Of a stretch of DNA of 43,288 nt, positions 24,000 through 33,087 are shown in pieces (positions within the stretch are counted from its first letter, which is position 1; every line of letters begins with the position of its first letter). The stretch comes from Mycoplasmatota bacterium. Its GTDB lineage: Bacteria > Bacillota_I > Bacilli_A > RF39 > UBA660. The notes under the pieces are model-generated. The model ran no database searches. It worked only from the letters and a program-made list of their open reading frames with translations, and was not told the origin of the DNA. The translations under genes and the position numbers were made by a program. The stretch is taken from positions 1 to 43,288 of the forward strand of contig JALFCF010000002.1 in assembly GCA_022771205.1 (NCBI GenBank), in the 5' to 3' direction.

Positions 24000-25763
24000 A
24001 TGATAAATATAAAAGAAAATGAAAAATTAAATATGATGAATCATTCTTGTGCACATTTGTTAGCACAAGCAGTAAAACACTTATATCCAGAAGCAAAATT
24101 TTGGGTAGGACCAGTAATAGAAGAAGGGTTCTATTATGATATTGACTTAGGAGATAAAACACTAACAACAGAAGATCTTCCTAAGATTGAAAAAGAAATG
24201 AAAAAAATAGCTAAGGACGGAAAGAGAATAGTTCGCCATGAATTAACAAAAGAAGAAGCCTTAGAAATGTTTAAAGATGATCCGTATAAGTTAGACTTAA
24301 TCTCTAGAATGGATGAAAATGAAACTACAATATCTTGCTATACACAAGGAGACTTCACAGATCTTTGCAGAGGACCACACGTAGATACCGTAAAAGTTTT
24401 GAAGCATTTTAAGTTGATTAAACATAGTGGAGCCTACTGGAAAGGTGATGCTAAAAATAAAATGCTTCAACGAATCTATGGAGTTTGTTTTGAAACAGAA
24501 GAAGAATTAAATAACTATTTACAAGAGTTAGAGGAAGCAAAAGAAAGAGATCATAGAAAAATAGGTAAGGAACAAGAATTATTTATGACACATGAATTAG
24601 TGGGTTCTGGTATGCCTTTATGGCTTCCAAATGGTGCGCTTATCCGTCATGAATTAGAAAATTATATATATCAAAAAGAAGAAGCTATGGGATATAACCA
24701 CGTGTATACACCATGTGTCGGAACTGTCGATTTATATAAAACATCAGGTCACTGGGACCACTATAAAGAAAATATGTTCCCAATGATGAAGGTTGATGAT
24801 GAAGAGTTTGTACTTCGTCCAATGAATTGTCCACATCATATGTTAGTCTATAAGAATAAAATGCATTCTTATAGAGATTTGCCAATAAGAATCGGAGAAT
24901 TTGCAACAGACTTCAGATATGAAGCTAGTGGAGCAGTAAAAGGATTAGAAAGAGTACGATGCATGTGTCAAAATGATGCACACTTATTTGTAAGACCAGA
25001 TCAAATTGGAGAAGAATTTAAACGAGTAGTTAGTTTGATATTAGATGTGTATAAAGATTTTGGTATCAAAGATTATAAATTTAGATTATCTTTAAGAGAT
25101 AAAAATGATAAAGAAAAATACTTTGATGATGATGAAATGTGGGAAAATGCTGAAAATAAATTGCGCGAAGTATTAAATGAAATGGGTGTAGATTATTTTG
25201 AAGCTGAAGGAGAAGCAGCATTCTATGGACCAAAGCTAGATGTAGAGGTAAAACCAGCAGTAGGACCAGAAGTAACTCTATCTACTTGTCAATTGGATTT
25301 CTTATTGCCAAGAAGATTTGAACTAGCTTATGTAGATTCTAATGGTGAAAAACAAACTCCAGTTGTAATTCATAGAGCTATATTTGGAACTTTTGACCGC
25401 TTCACAGCATTCTTAATTGAAGAAACAAAAGGAGCATTCCCAACTTGGCTTGCTCCAACACAAGTAGAAGTAATTCCAGTATCTTCTGAATTCCAAGGAG
25501 AGTATGCAAGAGAAGTAACAGAAAAATTAAAACAACAAGGAATTCGTGCAGAACTTGATGACAGAAATGAAAAACTTGGATATCGTCTAAGAGAAGCACA
25601 AACAAAGAAAGTTCCATATACATTAATTTTAGGAGATAACGAAAAGCAAAACAACACAATTAGTTACAGACTACACGGAGAAAAAGATACTACAACATTA
25701 CAACAAGAAGAGTTTATTAAGCTGCTAAAAGAAGAAATAGAAAATAAAATGGTAAGAAAATAA
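24000..25763 (+). CDS. thrS: Threonyl-tRNA synthetase lacking the N-terminal TGS domain
   Basis: The 587-residue enzyme charges tRNA-Thr. It begins almost at once with the second, editing domain ([11 protein letters not shown] near residues 16-26, then TDLCRGPHV). The class II catalytic core follows, with motif 2 around [16 protein letters not shown], the zinc ligand Cys in RPMNCPHHM and motif 3 near the end of the core. The last 100 residues are the anticodon-binding domain. The usual 60-65 residue TGS domain is absent; the ribosome site AAGGAGAG sits directly before the ATG, and the preceding gene ends 14 bases upstream, so the short form is real. The editing residues are retained. Expression is controlled by the T-box at 22955. 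Confidence 0.96.
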   Translation: MINIKENEKLNMMNHSCAHLLAQAVKHLYPEAKFWVGPVIEEGFYYDIDLGDKTLTTEDLPKIEKEMKKIAKDGKRIVRHELTKEEALEMFKDDPYKLDLISRMDENETTISCYTQGDFTDLCRGPHVDTVKVLKHFKLIKHSGAYWKGDAKNKMLQRIYGVCFETEEELNNYLQELEEAKERDHRKIGKEQELFMTHELVGSGMPLWLPNGALIRHELENYIYQKEEAMGYNHVYTPCVGTVDLYKTSGHWDHYKENMFPMMKVDDEEFVLRPMNCPHHMLVYKNKMHSYRDLPIRIGEFATDFRYEASGAVKGLERVRCMCQNDAHLFVRPDQIGEEFKRVVSLILDVYKDFGIKDYKFRLSLRDKNDKEKYFDDDEMWENAENKLREVLNEMGVDYFEAEGEAAFYGPKLDVEVKPAVGPEVTLSTCQLDFLLPRRFELAYVDSNGEKQTPVVIHRAIFGTFDRFTAFLIEETKGAFPTWLAPTQVEVIPVSSEFQGEYAREVTEKLKQQGIRAELDDRNEKLGYRLREAQTKKVPYTLILGDNEKQNNTISYRLHGEKDTTTLQQEEFIKLLKEEIENKMVRK

Positions 25764-25768
25764 ATAAG

Positions 25769-25800
25769 AAAAAGATACTGATTAAAAGTATCTTTTTTTT
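25769..25800 (+). terminator. Intrinsic terminator after thrS
   Basis: The stem AAAAAGATACT/AGTATCTTTTT with a 7-base loop is followed by T. Confidence 0.85.
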
Positions 25801-25842
25801 GTCAAAAACATGTAAACCATGTAAAAAAACTTTTGCCCCATA

Positions 25843-25871
25843 TTTACAAACAACCTTATTTTAGATAATAT
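25843..25871 (+). promoter_or_regulatory. Promoter of the mraZ division cluster
   Basis: TTTACA (25843-25848), a 17-bp spacer and TAATAT (25866-25871) lie just upstream of the MraZ-type repeats. GATAAT one base earlier is an alternative -10. Confidence 0.55.
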
Positions 25872-25882
25872 ATAGTTAATCA

Positions 25883-25907
25883 GTGGTAACTGGTGGTAAA
25901 AAGTGGG
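25883..25907 (+). promoter_or_regulatory. MraZ operator repeats
   Basis: Three direct repeats GTGGT, GTGGT and GTGGG start at 25883, 25893 and 25903, exactly 10 bases apart. MraZ is known to bind such GTGG/TGGG direct repeats upstream of its own gene, so this is almost certainly the autoregulatory site. The last repeat overlaps the ribosome site GGGGGA. Confidence 0.85.
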
Positions 25908-25915
25908 GGATTTTT

Positions 25916-26353
25916 ATGTTTATGGGTGAATATCATCATTCGATTGATGACAAAGGAAGATTAATAATTCCATCAAAATTTAGAACAGAACTAGGTGACA
26001 AATTTGTAATTACCAGAGGTATAGAAAATTGTCTATTTGCCTATCCCATGGAAAGATGGAAAACAATTGTCCATAAACTAGAATCCTTACCATTTACCAA
26101 AAAAGATGCAAGAAACTTTACACGTTTCTTCTTATCAGGTGCTACTGTAGCAGAATTTGACAAGCAAGGCCGTATTAATATTACCTCCCCACTAATTAAC
26201 TATGCCAGTATTGAAAAAGACTGCGTTATAATCGGTACTGGTGATAGATTAGAAATATGGTCAAAAGAAGCTTGGGAAAACTTTTTCAATTCTGCTTCCA
26301 TCAACATGTCCGATATAGCCGAAAATTTATTTAATGAAAGTGTGGATTTATAA
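25916..26353 (+). CDS. mraZ: Transcriptional regulator MraZ
   Basis: The 145-residue product has two AbrB-like MraZ repeats. The first begins [21 protein letters not shown] and the second has [18 protein letters not shown]. Each carries the DxxGR motif that contacts DNA. MraZ forms a ring that binds GTGG-type repeats before the division and cell-wall cluster and represses it. The ATG at 25916 is chosen because it matches the family N-terminus and has the ribosome site GGGGGA 5 bases upstream. An earlier in-frame GTG lies inside the operator repeats. Its stop overlaps the rsmH start by one base. Confidence 0.96.
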   Translation: MFMGEYHHSIDDKGRLIIPSKFRTELGDKFVITRGIENCLFAYPMERWKTIVHKLESLPFTKKDARNFTRFFLSGATVAEFDKQGRINITSPLINYASIEKDCVIIGTGDRLEIWSKEAWENFFNSASINMSDIAENLFNESVDL

Positions 26354-27282
26354 TGGAAAAGCACGTTAGCGTATTATTAGAAGAATCAATTTCTGCATTA
26401 AACTTAAAAGAAAATAGTATAATTGTAGACTGTACTTTAGGCTATGGTGGACACAGTAGTTACATCTTGCAACGAATAAAAAAGGGGCTTTTATTCGCCT
26501 TTGACCAAGATAGTGAAGCAATTCGGCATAGTACTAATCGCTTAAATGCGATTGGTACTAACTTCACTATTATTAAAAGCAATTTTGTAAATTTAAAACA
26601 AGAATTAGAAAATAGAGAAGTAACAGAAGTAGATGGAATTTTATTCGATTTGGGAGTATCTTCTCCTCAATTAGATGATGCATCACGTGGATTCTCATAT
26701 CATGAAGATGCAAAACTTGATATGAGAATGAATAGAGAGAATCCATTATCCGCTTATGAAGTTGTAAATAATTATTCAAAAGAAGACTTAGCAAGAATTT
26801 TTAAAAAGTATGGAGAAGATAAATTTTCAAATAATATTGCTAAAAAGATTGTTGAATATAGAGCACAAAAGCCAATAGAAACAACCTTAGAATTAGTAGA
26901 CATTATAAAAAGTGCTGTACCTATGAAATTTAGAAAAGATAAACATCCGGCTAGACAGATCTTTCAAGCAATAAGAATTGAAGTAAACCATGAATTAGAT
27001 GTATTAGAACCTGCTATAGAACAAGCTTTATCTTTAGTTAAAGTAGGCGGAAGAGTAGCAGTAATTACATTTCATTCGTTAGAAGATAGAATAATAAAAC
27101 AAATATTTAAAGAAAAATGTATGATTGATGATAAAGTAAAGGGATTACCAAACATTCCTGATGAATATTTACCAGACTTTAAATTGGTTGTAAATAAGGC
27201 AATTCTTCCAAGCAAAGAAGAATTAGCTAATAACAACCGCGCAAGAAGCGCCAAACTTCGAGTAATAGAAAGAATAAAATAA
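26353..27282 (+). CDS. rsmH: 16S rRNA m4C1402 methyltransferase RsmH
   Basis: The 309-residue enzyme uses S-adenosylmethionine to methylate N4 of C1402 in the 16S rRNA decoding centre. The N-terminus HVSVLLEESISAL is typical. The cofactor motif DCTLGYGGHSSYIL lies at about 28-41, the helical insert region after it contains GRGF-like SRGFSYH, and the C-terminal part has KVGGRVAVITFHSLEDRI. Length and motif order are normal. The ATG overlaps the mraZ TAA by one base (TAATG), so translation is coupled. It is the second gene of the conserved division cluster. Confidence 0.97.
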   Translation: MEKHVSVLLEESISALNLKENSIIVDCTLGYGGHSSYILQRIKKGLLFAFDQDSEAIRHSTNRLNAIGTNFTIIKSNFVNLKQELENREVTEVDGILFDLGVSSPQLDDASRGFSYHEDAKLDMRMNRENPLSAYEVVNNYSKEDLARIFKKYGEDKFSNNIAKKIVEYRAQKPIETTLELVDIIKSAVPMKFRKDKHPARQIFQAIRIEVNHELDVLEPAIEQALSLVKVGGRVAVITFHSLEDRIIKQIFKEKCMIDDKVKGLPNIPDEYLPDFKLVVNKAILPSKEELANNNRARSAKLRVIERIK

Positions 27283-27298
27283 GAAGGAAGGGGAAAAT

Positions 27299-27598
27299 AT
27301 GAGAAAAATAAAGAAAAGATTAAAAATGTCAAAGTTTGAAAAATTACTTTATACTTTAGCTTTATTTTTATTAGTAATTTCTCCAGTATCTATTGTTTTT
27401 TCAAAAGCAACTTTAGCGAATATCAATTATGAAGTAGAAAAACAAAAACAGAAAATAGAAGAACAACAAAAAACCAATGAAAGTTTGGCAATGACAATTA
27501 ACGAATTAGCATCCCTTACGAAAATTCAAGAAGTTGCAGAAGAACAAGGATTAAGTTATAATAATAATAATATTAAGACTGTAACTGAAGATAAATAG
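27299..27598 (+). CDS. ftsL: Cell-division protein FtsL
   Basis: The 99-residue protein has a basic cytoplasmic N-terminus, one membrane helix (KLLYTLALFLLVISPVSIVF, about 15-34) and an extracellular coiled coil (about 40-80, with KQKQKIEEQQKTNESLA). A short conserved-type tail, LTKIQEVAEEQGLSY, follows. These features and its place between rsmH and the transpeptidase gene identify FtsL. It joins DivIB/FtsQ and DivIC/FtsB to activate FtsW and its PBP at the septum. Sequence identity in this family is low, so the call rests on topology and position. A strong GAAGGGG ribosome site precedes it. Confidence 0.85.
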   Translation: MRKIKKRLKMSKFEKLLYTLALFLLVISPVSIVFSKATLANINYEVEKQKQKIEEQQKTNESLAMTINELASLTKIQEVAEEQGLSYNNNNIKTVTEDK

Positions 27599-27611
27599 GA
27601 TGTGAGAAAAG

Positions 27612-29777
27612 TTGACAAAAGCAAAAAAGAGAAAGAAAAATAATATCAGATATTCTAAGATAGTAATTTTTACTTCTCTTTTTTTGTTTGTGTGTATGAT
27701 TGGAAGGGTTATACAGTTGGGATTATCAACTGAAGTTGATGGAGTCAATTTAAAAGAGTTAGCAAGTAAAAGAACTACTGCTACAGAAAAATTATCTGCA
27801 GAGCGTGGAAGTATTTATACATCGGATGGTGAAGCACTAGCCCAAAATGTTTCCTCTTATAAATTAATTGCTTATTTAGATAAAAAAAGAACAACAAACA
27901 AAAAAAATCCTCAGCATGTAGTAGACAAAGAAAAAACAGCAAAAGCACTAGCACCGATTTTAGGCATGGAAGAAGATGAAGTCTTAAAATACCTATCAAA
28001 AGAAGGGGTATATCAAACTGAATTTGGCGCTAAAGGAAAAGGTCTTTCAGAACTTACAAAAAATAAAATAGAAGAGTTAGACCTACCTGGAATAGACTTT
28101 ATAGAAAGTTTTAAAAGATATTATCCAAAAGGAGATTTTGCTTCATACACAGTTGGTTATGCAAAGACAGAAATTAATGAAACAACCGGAGAAGAAAACA
28201 TTTCAGGAGAAATGGGAATCGAAAAATATTATGATAAAATTTTAAAAGGTGAAGATGGGTATGTAGAATATCAAAAGGATTTACAAGGATATAAGATCGC
28301 TGATACACCTGAAAGAAGAAAAGAAGCATCACAAGGGAAAGATATTTATTTAACGCTTGATAGTCAAATACAATTTTTTGTAGAACAGGCGTTAAATAAT
28401 GCAGATATTGATTATGATTGGGAATGGTTTAACATTACAATAATGGATGCCAAAACAGGAGCTTTACTTGCTACAGCGACAACACCGTCATTTGATCCTA
28501 ATATAAGAAATATTACGAACTATCTAGATCCAACAGTTTCATCACCATATGAACCAGGTTCAACTATGAAAACATTTACTTATATGGCTGCGATGGAAAA
28601 TGGTGTATATGAGGGAAGTGAAACATATTTATCAGGTGTTTATACCACTACAGATGGTACACAAATCGGTGATTGGGACCGTAATGGTTGGGGAACGATT
28701 ACTTTTGACAAAGGATATGCGATGAGTAGTAATGTTGGAGTAATTAATTTAATTAATCGACATATGACTAGTTCTATGTTAAGAGAATATTTTAAAAAGT
28801 TAGGATTTGGAAGAAAGACTGGTATCAGTTTACCAAATGAAGAAGCAGGAAAACTAGACTTCAAATATGAAACAGAAATTTATAATGCTGGTTTTGGTCA
28901 AGGTATTACTACAACCCCAATTCAGAATGTGAAAGCGCTGACAGCATTAACAAATGATGGAATGTTACTAGAACCATATGTAGTGAAAAAAATTGTAGAT
29001 CCAGACACTAACGATGTAATCTTAAAGAATAAACGAACAGAAATTGAAAGAGTAGCATCAACTGAAACAGTACAAAAAATGATTCAATTGATGGATGATT
29101 GTGTAAATGGAATAGGTAATACAGGTAGTGGATTTAGAATACCAAACGGTGAATTAATAGGAAAGACTGGAACTGCCCAAATAGCAGCCGAAAATGGTGG
29201 AGGATATCTAAATGGAAAGGAAGATATTATCTCATCTTTTTCCGGAATTTATCCTAAAAGTAATCCTAAATTAATAATTTATGCATCTGTAAAAAGACCA
29301 TCTGGAGGAAGCCAAAAACCATTATCAAATGCGATTAAAGAAATAGTAAATAATGCATCAAAATATTATGGGAATGATGATAGTAGTAATCAACAAATAG
29401 AAATAACAGAATATAAAGTTCCAAGTTTTATTAATCAAAAATTGGAATCTGCAAAAACAACATTAGCATCTAATGGAATTAATTATCAAGTAATAGGAAA
29501 TGGAGATAAAGTTATCAAGCAATATCCAAAACAAGATGATAAGATAACAAATAAGGATACAGTGTATTTAATAACAAATGATTCTAATTTAACAATTCCC
29601 AATGTAGTAGGCTTATCATCAAAGGTAGCTAATAATTTATTGAGTTTGTTAGGAGTAAAAGTAAAATTAGATGGTGTAGGTTATGTAGTAGTACAAAACA
29701 TCCCAGAAAACACAATTATTACAGATGGTATGGAAATAATATTAACTTTAAATCCTAAATTTTCTACAACAGGATAG
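27612..29777 (+). CDS. Septal class B penicillin-binding protein with two PASTA domains
   Basis: The 721-residue transpeptidase has one N-terminal membrane helix (about 15-36), a dimerisation/pedestal region, and a transpeptidase domain with all three active-site motifs. These are STMK (Ser317, Lys320), SSN (near 371-373) and KTG (518-520). Two PASTA domains end the protein (about 595-655 and 656-715, PSFINQKLESAK and IPNVVGLSSKVANN). It cross-links septal peptidoglycan as partner of FtsW and corresponds to FtsI/PbpB/PBP2x. PASTA domains sense or bind muropeptide strands. The start is a TTG at 27612, 13 bases after ftsL. No better start is present before the membrane helix. The downstream gene starts only 12 bases after its stop. 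Confidence 0.95.
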   Translation: MTKAKKRKKNNIRYSKIVIFTSLFLFVCMIGRVIQLGLSTEVDGVNLKELASKRTTATEKLSAERGSIYTSDGEALAQNVSSYKLIAYLDKKRTTNKKNPQHVVDKEKTAKALAPILGMEEDEVLKYLSKEGVYQTEFGAKGKGLSELTKNKIEELDLPGIDFIESFKRYYPKGDFASYTVGYAKTEINETTGEENISGEMGIEKYYDKILKGEDGYVEYQKDLQGYKIADTPERRKEASQGKDIYLTLDSQIQFFVEQALNNADIDYDWEWFNITIMDAKTGALLATATTPSFDPNIRNITNYLDPTVSSPYEPGSTMKTFTYMAAMENGVYEGSETYLSGVYTTTDGTQIGDWDRNGWGTITFDKGYAMSSNVGVINLINRHMTSSMLREYFKKLGFGRKTGISLPNEEAGKLDFKYETEIYNAGFGQGITTTPIQNVKALTALTNDGMLLEPYVVKKIVDPDTNDVILKNKRTEIERVASTETVQKMIQLMDDCVNGIGNTGSGFRIPNGELIGKTGTAQIAAENGGGYLNGKEDIISSFSGIYPKSNPKLIIYASVKRPSGGSQKPLSNAIKEIVNNASKYYGNDDSSNQQIEITEYKVPSFINQKLESAKTTLASNGINYQVIGNGDKVIKQYPKQDDKITNKDTVYLITNDSNLTIPNVVGLSSKVANNLLSLLGVKVKLDGVGYVVVQNIPENTIITDGMEIILTLNPKFSTTG

Positions 29778-29789
29778 GTGAAAATAAGT

Positions 29790-30662
29790 ATGAAAAGAAA
29801 AATATGGTTCTATGTACTAGAAGTTTTAATTATTTTAATAATAACTATTTATCTTGCTGTTACAAAAGTTATCCCGGAATATCAAAATTCAACAGGTAGT
29901 AGTGAACGATTTTTTCAATCTAAAAATTATGAAACAGGCATAGAAGTAAATGTAGTAACAGGCCCATCTTTCTTTCTGGTAATCAATAGTGAAAATGAAG
30001 TAACTAACATTTTTATAGAAAATGAAAAGGCTGGAGCTATTGCTAATCAAGAGATAGAAGGAAAAAAAGTAAATAAAGCAATTCCAGAAATATTTCAAAA
30101 ATTAATAGAAGCTAATTTAATAGATAACCAAGTGATTAATATTGTAAATTATAATGATCAAGCGGTTTATCGCAAAGTGATTTCTCTAGTACAACAAAGT
30201 TTAGAAAAGCAATCAAAAACAGCTCAAATTATAGAAAGCAATTCTACACTACAAGATAAAGCAAAATCATTGAATATGGAGGAACAAGAAGATAGTCAAA
30301 TACTTTGGCGTTTATATTTAAATTCTACAGAAATAATAGATGGCTTACCAAAAAGTACAACATCAACTACACATGTTAGTATTAATAAAGAAAATGCCAG
30401 TGTTTATGCAGATACAATTTATCAAAAACTAGTTACCTATATGATGAATGCCAATGTCCAAAATCAAGAAAAAAACGACATGACAATGCCAATTCAATAT
30501 ATTCCAGGAAATAATGATAATTCTGTTTATGCAAGCAGTACCAGTTGGTATTATATAAAAGACTATAAAGTATATGCAGAAATTACAATAAAAGGAGAAT
30601 CATCATACACTTTTTGTTATATGGGATCCAGTGCTAATAAGAAAGAGGGGATATGCTCATGA
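29790..30662 (+). CDS. Membrane-anchored protein with RsgI-like extracellular region
   Basis: The 290-residue protein has one N-terminal membrane helix (about 5-25, WFYVLEVLIILIITIYLAV). A stretch at about 45-150 has the strand-helix order and repeated V/I-x-V pattern of the middle domain of RsgI anti-sigma-I factors (GIEVNVVTGPSFFLVINSEN, then EGKKVNKAIPEIFQKLIEAN, then VINIVNYNDQ). It lacks the short cytoplasmic sigma-binding domain that RsgI has before the membrane. It may therefore sense a wall signal or simply be structural. The ATG at 29790 follows an AGGTGA ribosome site that overlaps the PBP stop. Its end overlaps the next gene by ATGA, so the two are translationally coupled within the division operon. 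Confidence 0.55.
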   Translation: MKRKIWFYVLEVLIILIITIYLAVTKVIPEYQNSTGSSERFFQSKNYETGIEVNVVTGPSFFLVINSENEVTNIFIENEKAGAIANQEIEGKKVNKAIPEIFQKLIEANLIDNQVINIVNYNDQAVYRKVISLVQQSLEKQSKTAQIIESNSTLQDKAKSLNMEEQEDSQILWRLYLNSTEIIDGLPKSTTSTTHVSINKENASVYADTIYQKLVTYMMNANVQNQEKNDMTMPIQYIPGNNDNSVYASSTSWYYIKDYKVYAEITIKGESSYTFCYMGSSANKKEGICS

Positions 30663-31189
30663 AAAAATTAGTAAAAAATAAAAATTTAATAATCTTAATA
30701 CTATGTTTTACAATTATTCTACTCTGTATTGGATTTTCTTTAATTTCAATTAGATTGAAAGAGCAGGATGCAGAAGGAAAAATTTATGATGTGGAAATTG
30801 TAAATATTCAAGAAGGAACGGCTATTAAAGGAGGAACAGTATTACCGACAGGAACCTATAAAATAGAAGATAATGGAAAAACTGCCAATTTTACTTTTAA
30901 TCTAACTAGTCCAAAAGATACTTTAACTTATATTATAACAATTAAAAACAATGGAAACTTAAAAGCAAAAATCGATGGGTTAGCAGAGAGCCCAGATTAT
31001 TTAAATGATAACAACCAGGCTAATGCCATTTTACCCGTAATTATTAACCACAATGACATTACTAATCAAGAATTAAATCCAAGAGAAGAAATAAAATTAA
31101 CAATAACAGTAGAATTTTCAAACAGTGGACAAACAATGAACAAAACAGTTCCTTATGCCATAAGTATATTATCTTCTTATGTAGAATAG
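30659..31189 (+). CDS. Membrane-anchored beta-rich protein, unknown function
   Basis: The 176-residue protein has an N-terminal hydrophobic segment (NLIILILCFTIILLCIGFSL). It is followed by a beta-rich extracellular part with ITIKNNGNLKAKIDGL and LNPREEIKLTITVEFS, an Ig-like pattern seen in many surface proteins of related bacteria. I cannot name the family. The ATG at 30659 gives correct spacing to GAGGGG and overlaps the stop of the preceding gene in an ATGA, while an ATG two codons earlier is too close to the ribosome site. It closes the mraZ operon and a clear terminator follows. Confidence 0.6.
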   Translation: MKKLVKNKNLIILILCFTIILLCIGFSLISIRLKEQDAEGKIYDVEIVNIQEGTAIKGGTVLPTGTYKIEDNGKTANFTFNLTSPKDTLTYIITIKNNGNLKAKIDGLAESPDYLNDNNQANAILPVIINHNDITNQELNPREEIKLTITVEFSNSGQTMNKTVPYAISILSSYVE

Positions 31190-31210
31190 CTCTTATAGAG
31201 CTTTTTTTTT
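31188..31210 (+). terminator. Terminator of the mraZ operon
   Basis: The stem AGCTCT/AGAGCT with a TAT loop is followed by eight T or more. It begins at the stop codon. Confidence 0.85.
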
Positions 31211-31241
31211 GTAAAATAATAGGAAATGAACTTAATTTATG

Positions 31242-31270
31242 TCGACAACAAATGATATCTTTGTTATAAT
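31242..31270 (+). promoter_or_regulatory. Promoter of the 31296-37153 operon
   Basis: TCGACA (31242-31247), a 17-bp spacer ending in TGT and TATAAT (31265-31270) form an extended -10 promoter. Confidence 0.75.
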
Positions 31271-31295
31271 TAAAATAATAGGAGTGAGTAGGAAG

Positions 31296-32621
31296 ATGGA
31301 GAAAGCTAAAAAGAAAAAAGGGAAGAAAAGTATAATATTATTATTTATTTTGGGACTAATGTTAATAACTGTAGGAAGCGTATTAGCATATTTATCATCA
31401 CCAAGTTATGTTTCTAAAACAGTAATTAAAGAGTTTTCACAAAAAGCAATAGAATTGATAGGAAATAGAGTAGAAACAGGACTAGAAGATAATTATAAAA
31501 CTACAAGTAACATAAAAATAAATTTAAAGAGTGATTATTTTCAAGCTTTAGCTACTATGGATCCATCATATGCTATGATATCTAATTTATTAAACAATCT
31601 ATCTAACACAGAAAATAATATTACAATGATTCAAGACAAAGAAAATAAAAAGCTATTTTTAAACTTGGATAGTAAGTTAGCTGGCCAAAGTCTACTTAAT
31701 ACCAAATATTTAGTAGAAAATGCCACGGCATACTATTCAATCGATGGAATTACTAGCACTTATGTAAATAATGGCAATAACAACTATTTTGAATCACTAA
31801 ACTCAACAACTACTACAAATGAAAATACTAAATATATTATAGAGAAAATAGCTGAGTCACTAGCTAAAAATCTAGAAGACAATTATCTGTCAGAATCATA
31901 TAACAATGAATATAAAATAATTACTATAACTTTAACAGAAAAAGATATTGTAACTTATATAAACAAAGTAATAAATGATTTAAAAAAAGATGATAAAGCA
32001 AATAAAATTATGACTGGATATAATGCAAACTTTTCTAAAACAAAAATAACAGCAGAAGATATATCTGGAATAGGAACGATAAAAGTAAATATTTATTTAG
32101 ACAAGTTATTATCTCAAGCAAAAATTTATGAGTTAGAGTTAAAAGATAATAATAAAATTACTTCTTCCAAAGAAGACGGAAAAGAAATAATAGAAATTAT
32201 TAGTGAAGATGAAAAAGTAACCTTGGAAATTAGGAGTCAGGGTGAAAAGACAGAGATAAGTATAAAAGATGGAAACAATACATCTTTGGGAACTATAACA
32301 ATTAGTAAAACTAGTACTAATTATGATATTGTTGCTAATATCATTAGTGAAGAAACAAGTTTAGACTTTGGATATAATTATCAAATTACTAATCTGAAAA
32401 AAGGCACTTCATATGATAGTAGTGCAACGATGACAATGAAAATAACAGCTCAAGATACGACAATATTAGATGGAAATATTACAATAACAGGTCAAACTAC
32501 AAATGATGTAACAATTAATGAAGATACATCTGGTTCAGTATTAGCAAGTAGTTTAACTGGAACACAGTCAGAATTATTACAACAAAAATTATCATTAATT
32601 ATATTAAGTTTGATGAGTTAA
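31296..32621 (+). CDS. Large membrane-anchored extracellular protein, unknown function
   Basis: This is a 441-residue protein with a Lys-rich N-terminus, one membrane helix (IILLFILGLMLITVGSVLAYL, about 13-33) and a long outside part rich in Asn, Thr and Ser. Alternating polar strands such as NKIITISxx-type and DVTIN repeats suggest a beta-sheet fold like those of large bacterial lipoprotein-type binding domains. I cannot name it. The start at 31296 is chosen because the promoter -10 ends at 31270, so any earlier start would not be in the mRNA. AGGAG-like sequence precedes the ATG. It is first in an operon with guaD and three further unknown genes. Confidence 0.6.
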   Translation: MEKAKKKKGKKSIILLFILGLMLITVGSVLAYLSSPSYVSKTVIKEFSQKAIELIGNRVETGLEDNYKTTSNIKINLKSDYFQALATMDPSYAMISNLLNNLSNTENNITMIQDKENKKLFLNLDSKLAGQSLLNTKYLVENATAYYSIDGITSTYVNNGNNNYFESLNSTTTTNENTKYIIEKIAESLAKNLEDNYLSESYNNEYKIITITLTEKDIVTYINKVINDLKKDDKANKIMTGYNANFSKTKITAEDISGIGTIKVNIYLDKLLSQAKIYELELKDNNKITSSKEDGKEIIEIISEDEKVTLEIRSQGEKTEISIKDGNNTSLGTITISKTSTNYDIVANIISEETSLDFGYNYQITNLKKGTSYDSSATMTMKITAQDTTILDGNITITGQTTNDVTINEDTSGSVLASSLTGTQSELLQQKLSLIILSLMS

Positions 32622-32632
32622 GGGGGATTATA

Positions 32633-33079
32633 ATGAAATATATGGAGGAAGCCATCGAGGAGGCTAAAATAGGGACTGCTAATAGAGAAGGGGGACCATT
32701 TGGAGCAGTTATTGTAGATAAAACAGGAAAAATAATTTCTAGAGGACATAACCAAGTCCTATCTACTAATGATCCAACTGCTCATGCAGAAATAGTTGCT
32801 ATTAGACAGGCCTGTAAAAACTTAAATACTAAAGATTTAAGAGATTATACATTATATAGTACTTGTGAGCCTTGCCCAATGTGCTTATCAGCTATAATTT
32901 GGTCAAATATCAAGACTGTATATTATGGAGCTAACCGAAAGGATGCTAAAGTTGCTGGTTTTAAAGATGAAGATATATATGATTTCTTAAATGGAAAAAA
33001 TAATTTATTAAAAGAAGTTGAACTAGAAGATAAATCTTCTAAAGAGTTATTTATAAATTATGATGGTGAAAGGTATTAG
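32633..33079 (+). CDS. guaD: Guanine deaminase
   Basis: The 148-residue cytosine-deaminase-fold enzyme has the zinc and catalytic motifs TAHAE (His51, Glu53) and PCPMC (Cys81, Cys84). The sequences EGGPFGAVIVD, TNDPTAHAEIVAIRQACK and AGFKDEDIYDF follow Bacillus guanine deaminase much more closely than the tRNA deaminase TadA. It converts guanine to xanthine, a purine salvage or nitrogen-scavenging step. The ribosome site GGGGG is near the ATG, 11 bases after the preceding stop. It is placed among anchored proteins of unknown function, and no other purine gene is nearby. Confidence 0.88.
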   Translation: MKYMEEAIEEAKIGTANREGGPFGAVIVDKTGKIISRGHNQVLSTNDPTAHAEIVAIRQACKNLNTKDLRDYTLYSTCEPCPMCLSAIIWSNIKTVYYGANRKDAKVAGFKDEDIYDFLNGKNNLLKEVELEDKSSKELFINYDGERY

Positions 33080-33087
33080 GTGACAAA

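Noticed and set aside
25805-25830. Repeated ATGTAAA motifs after thrS, similar to ACATGTAAAC near 9385
   Set aside because: Only two sites were found, in AT-rich intergenic DNA, without symmetric spacing. This is not enough to call a shared operator.
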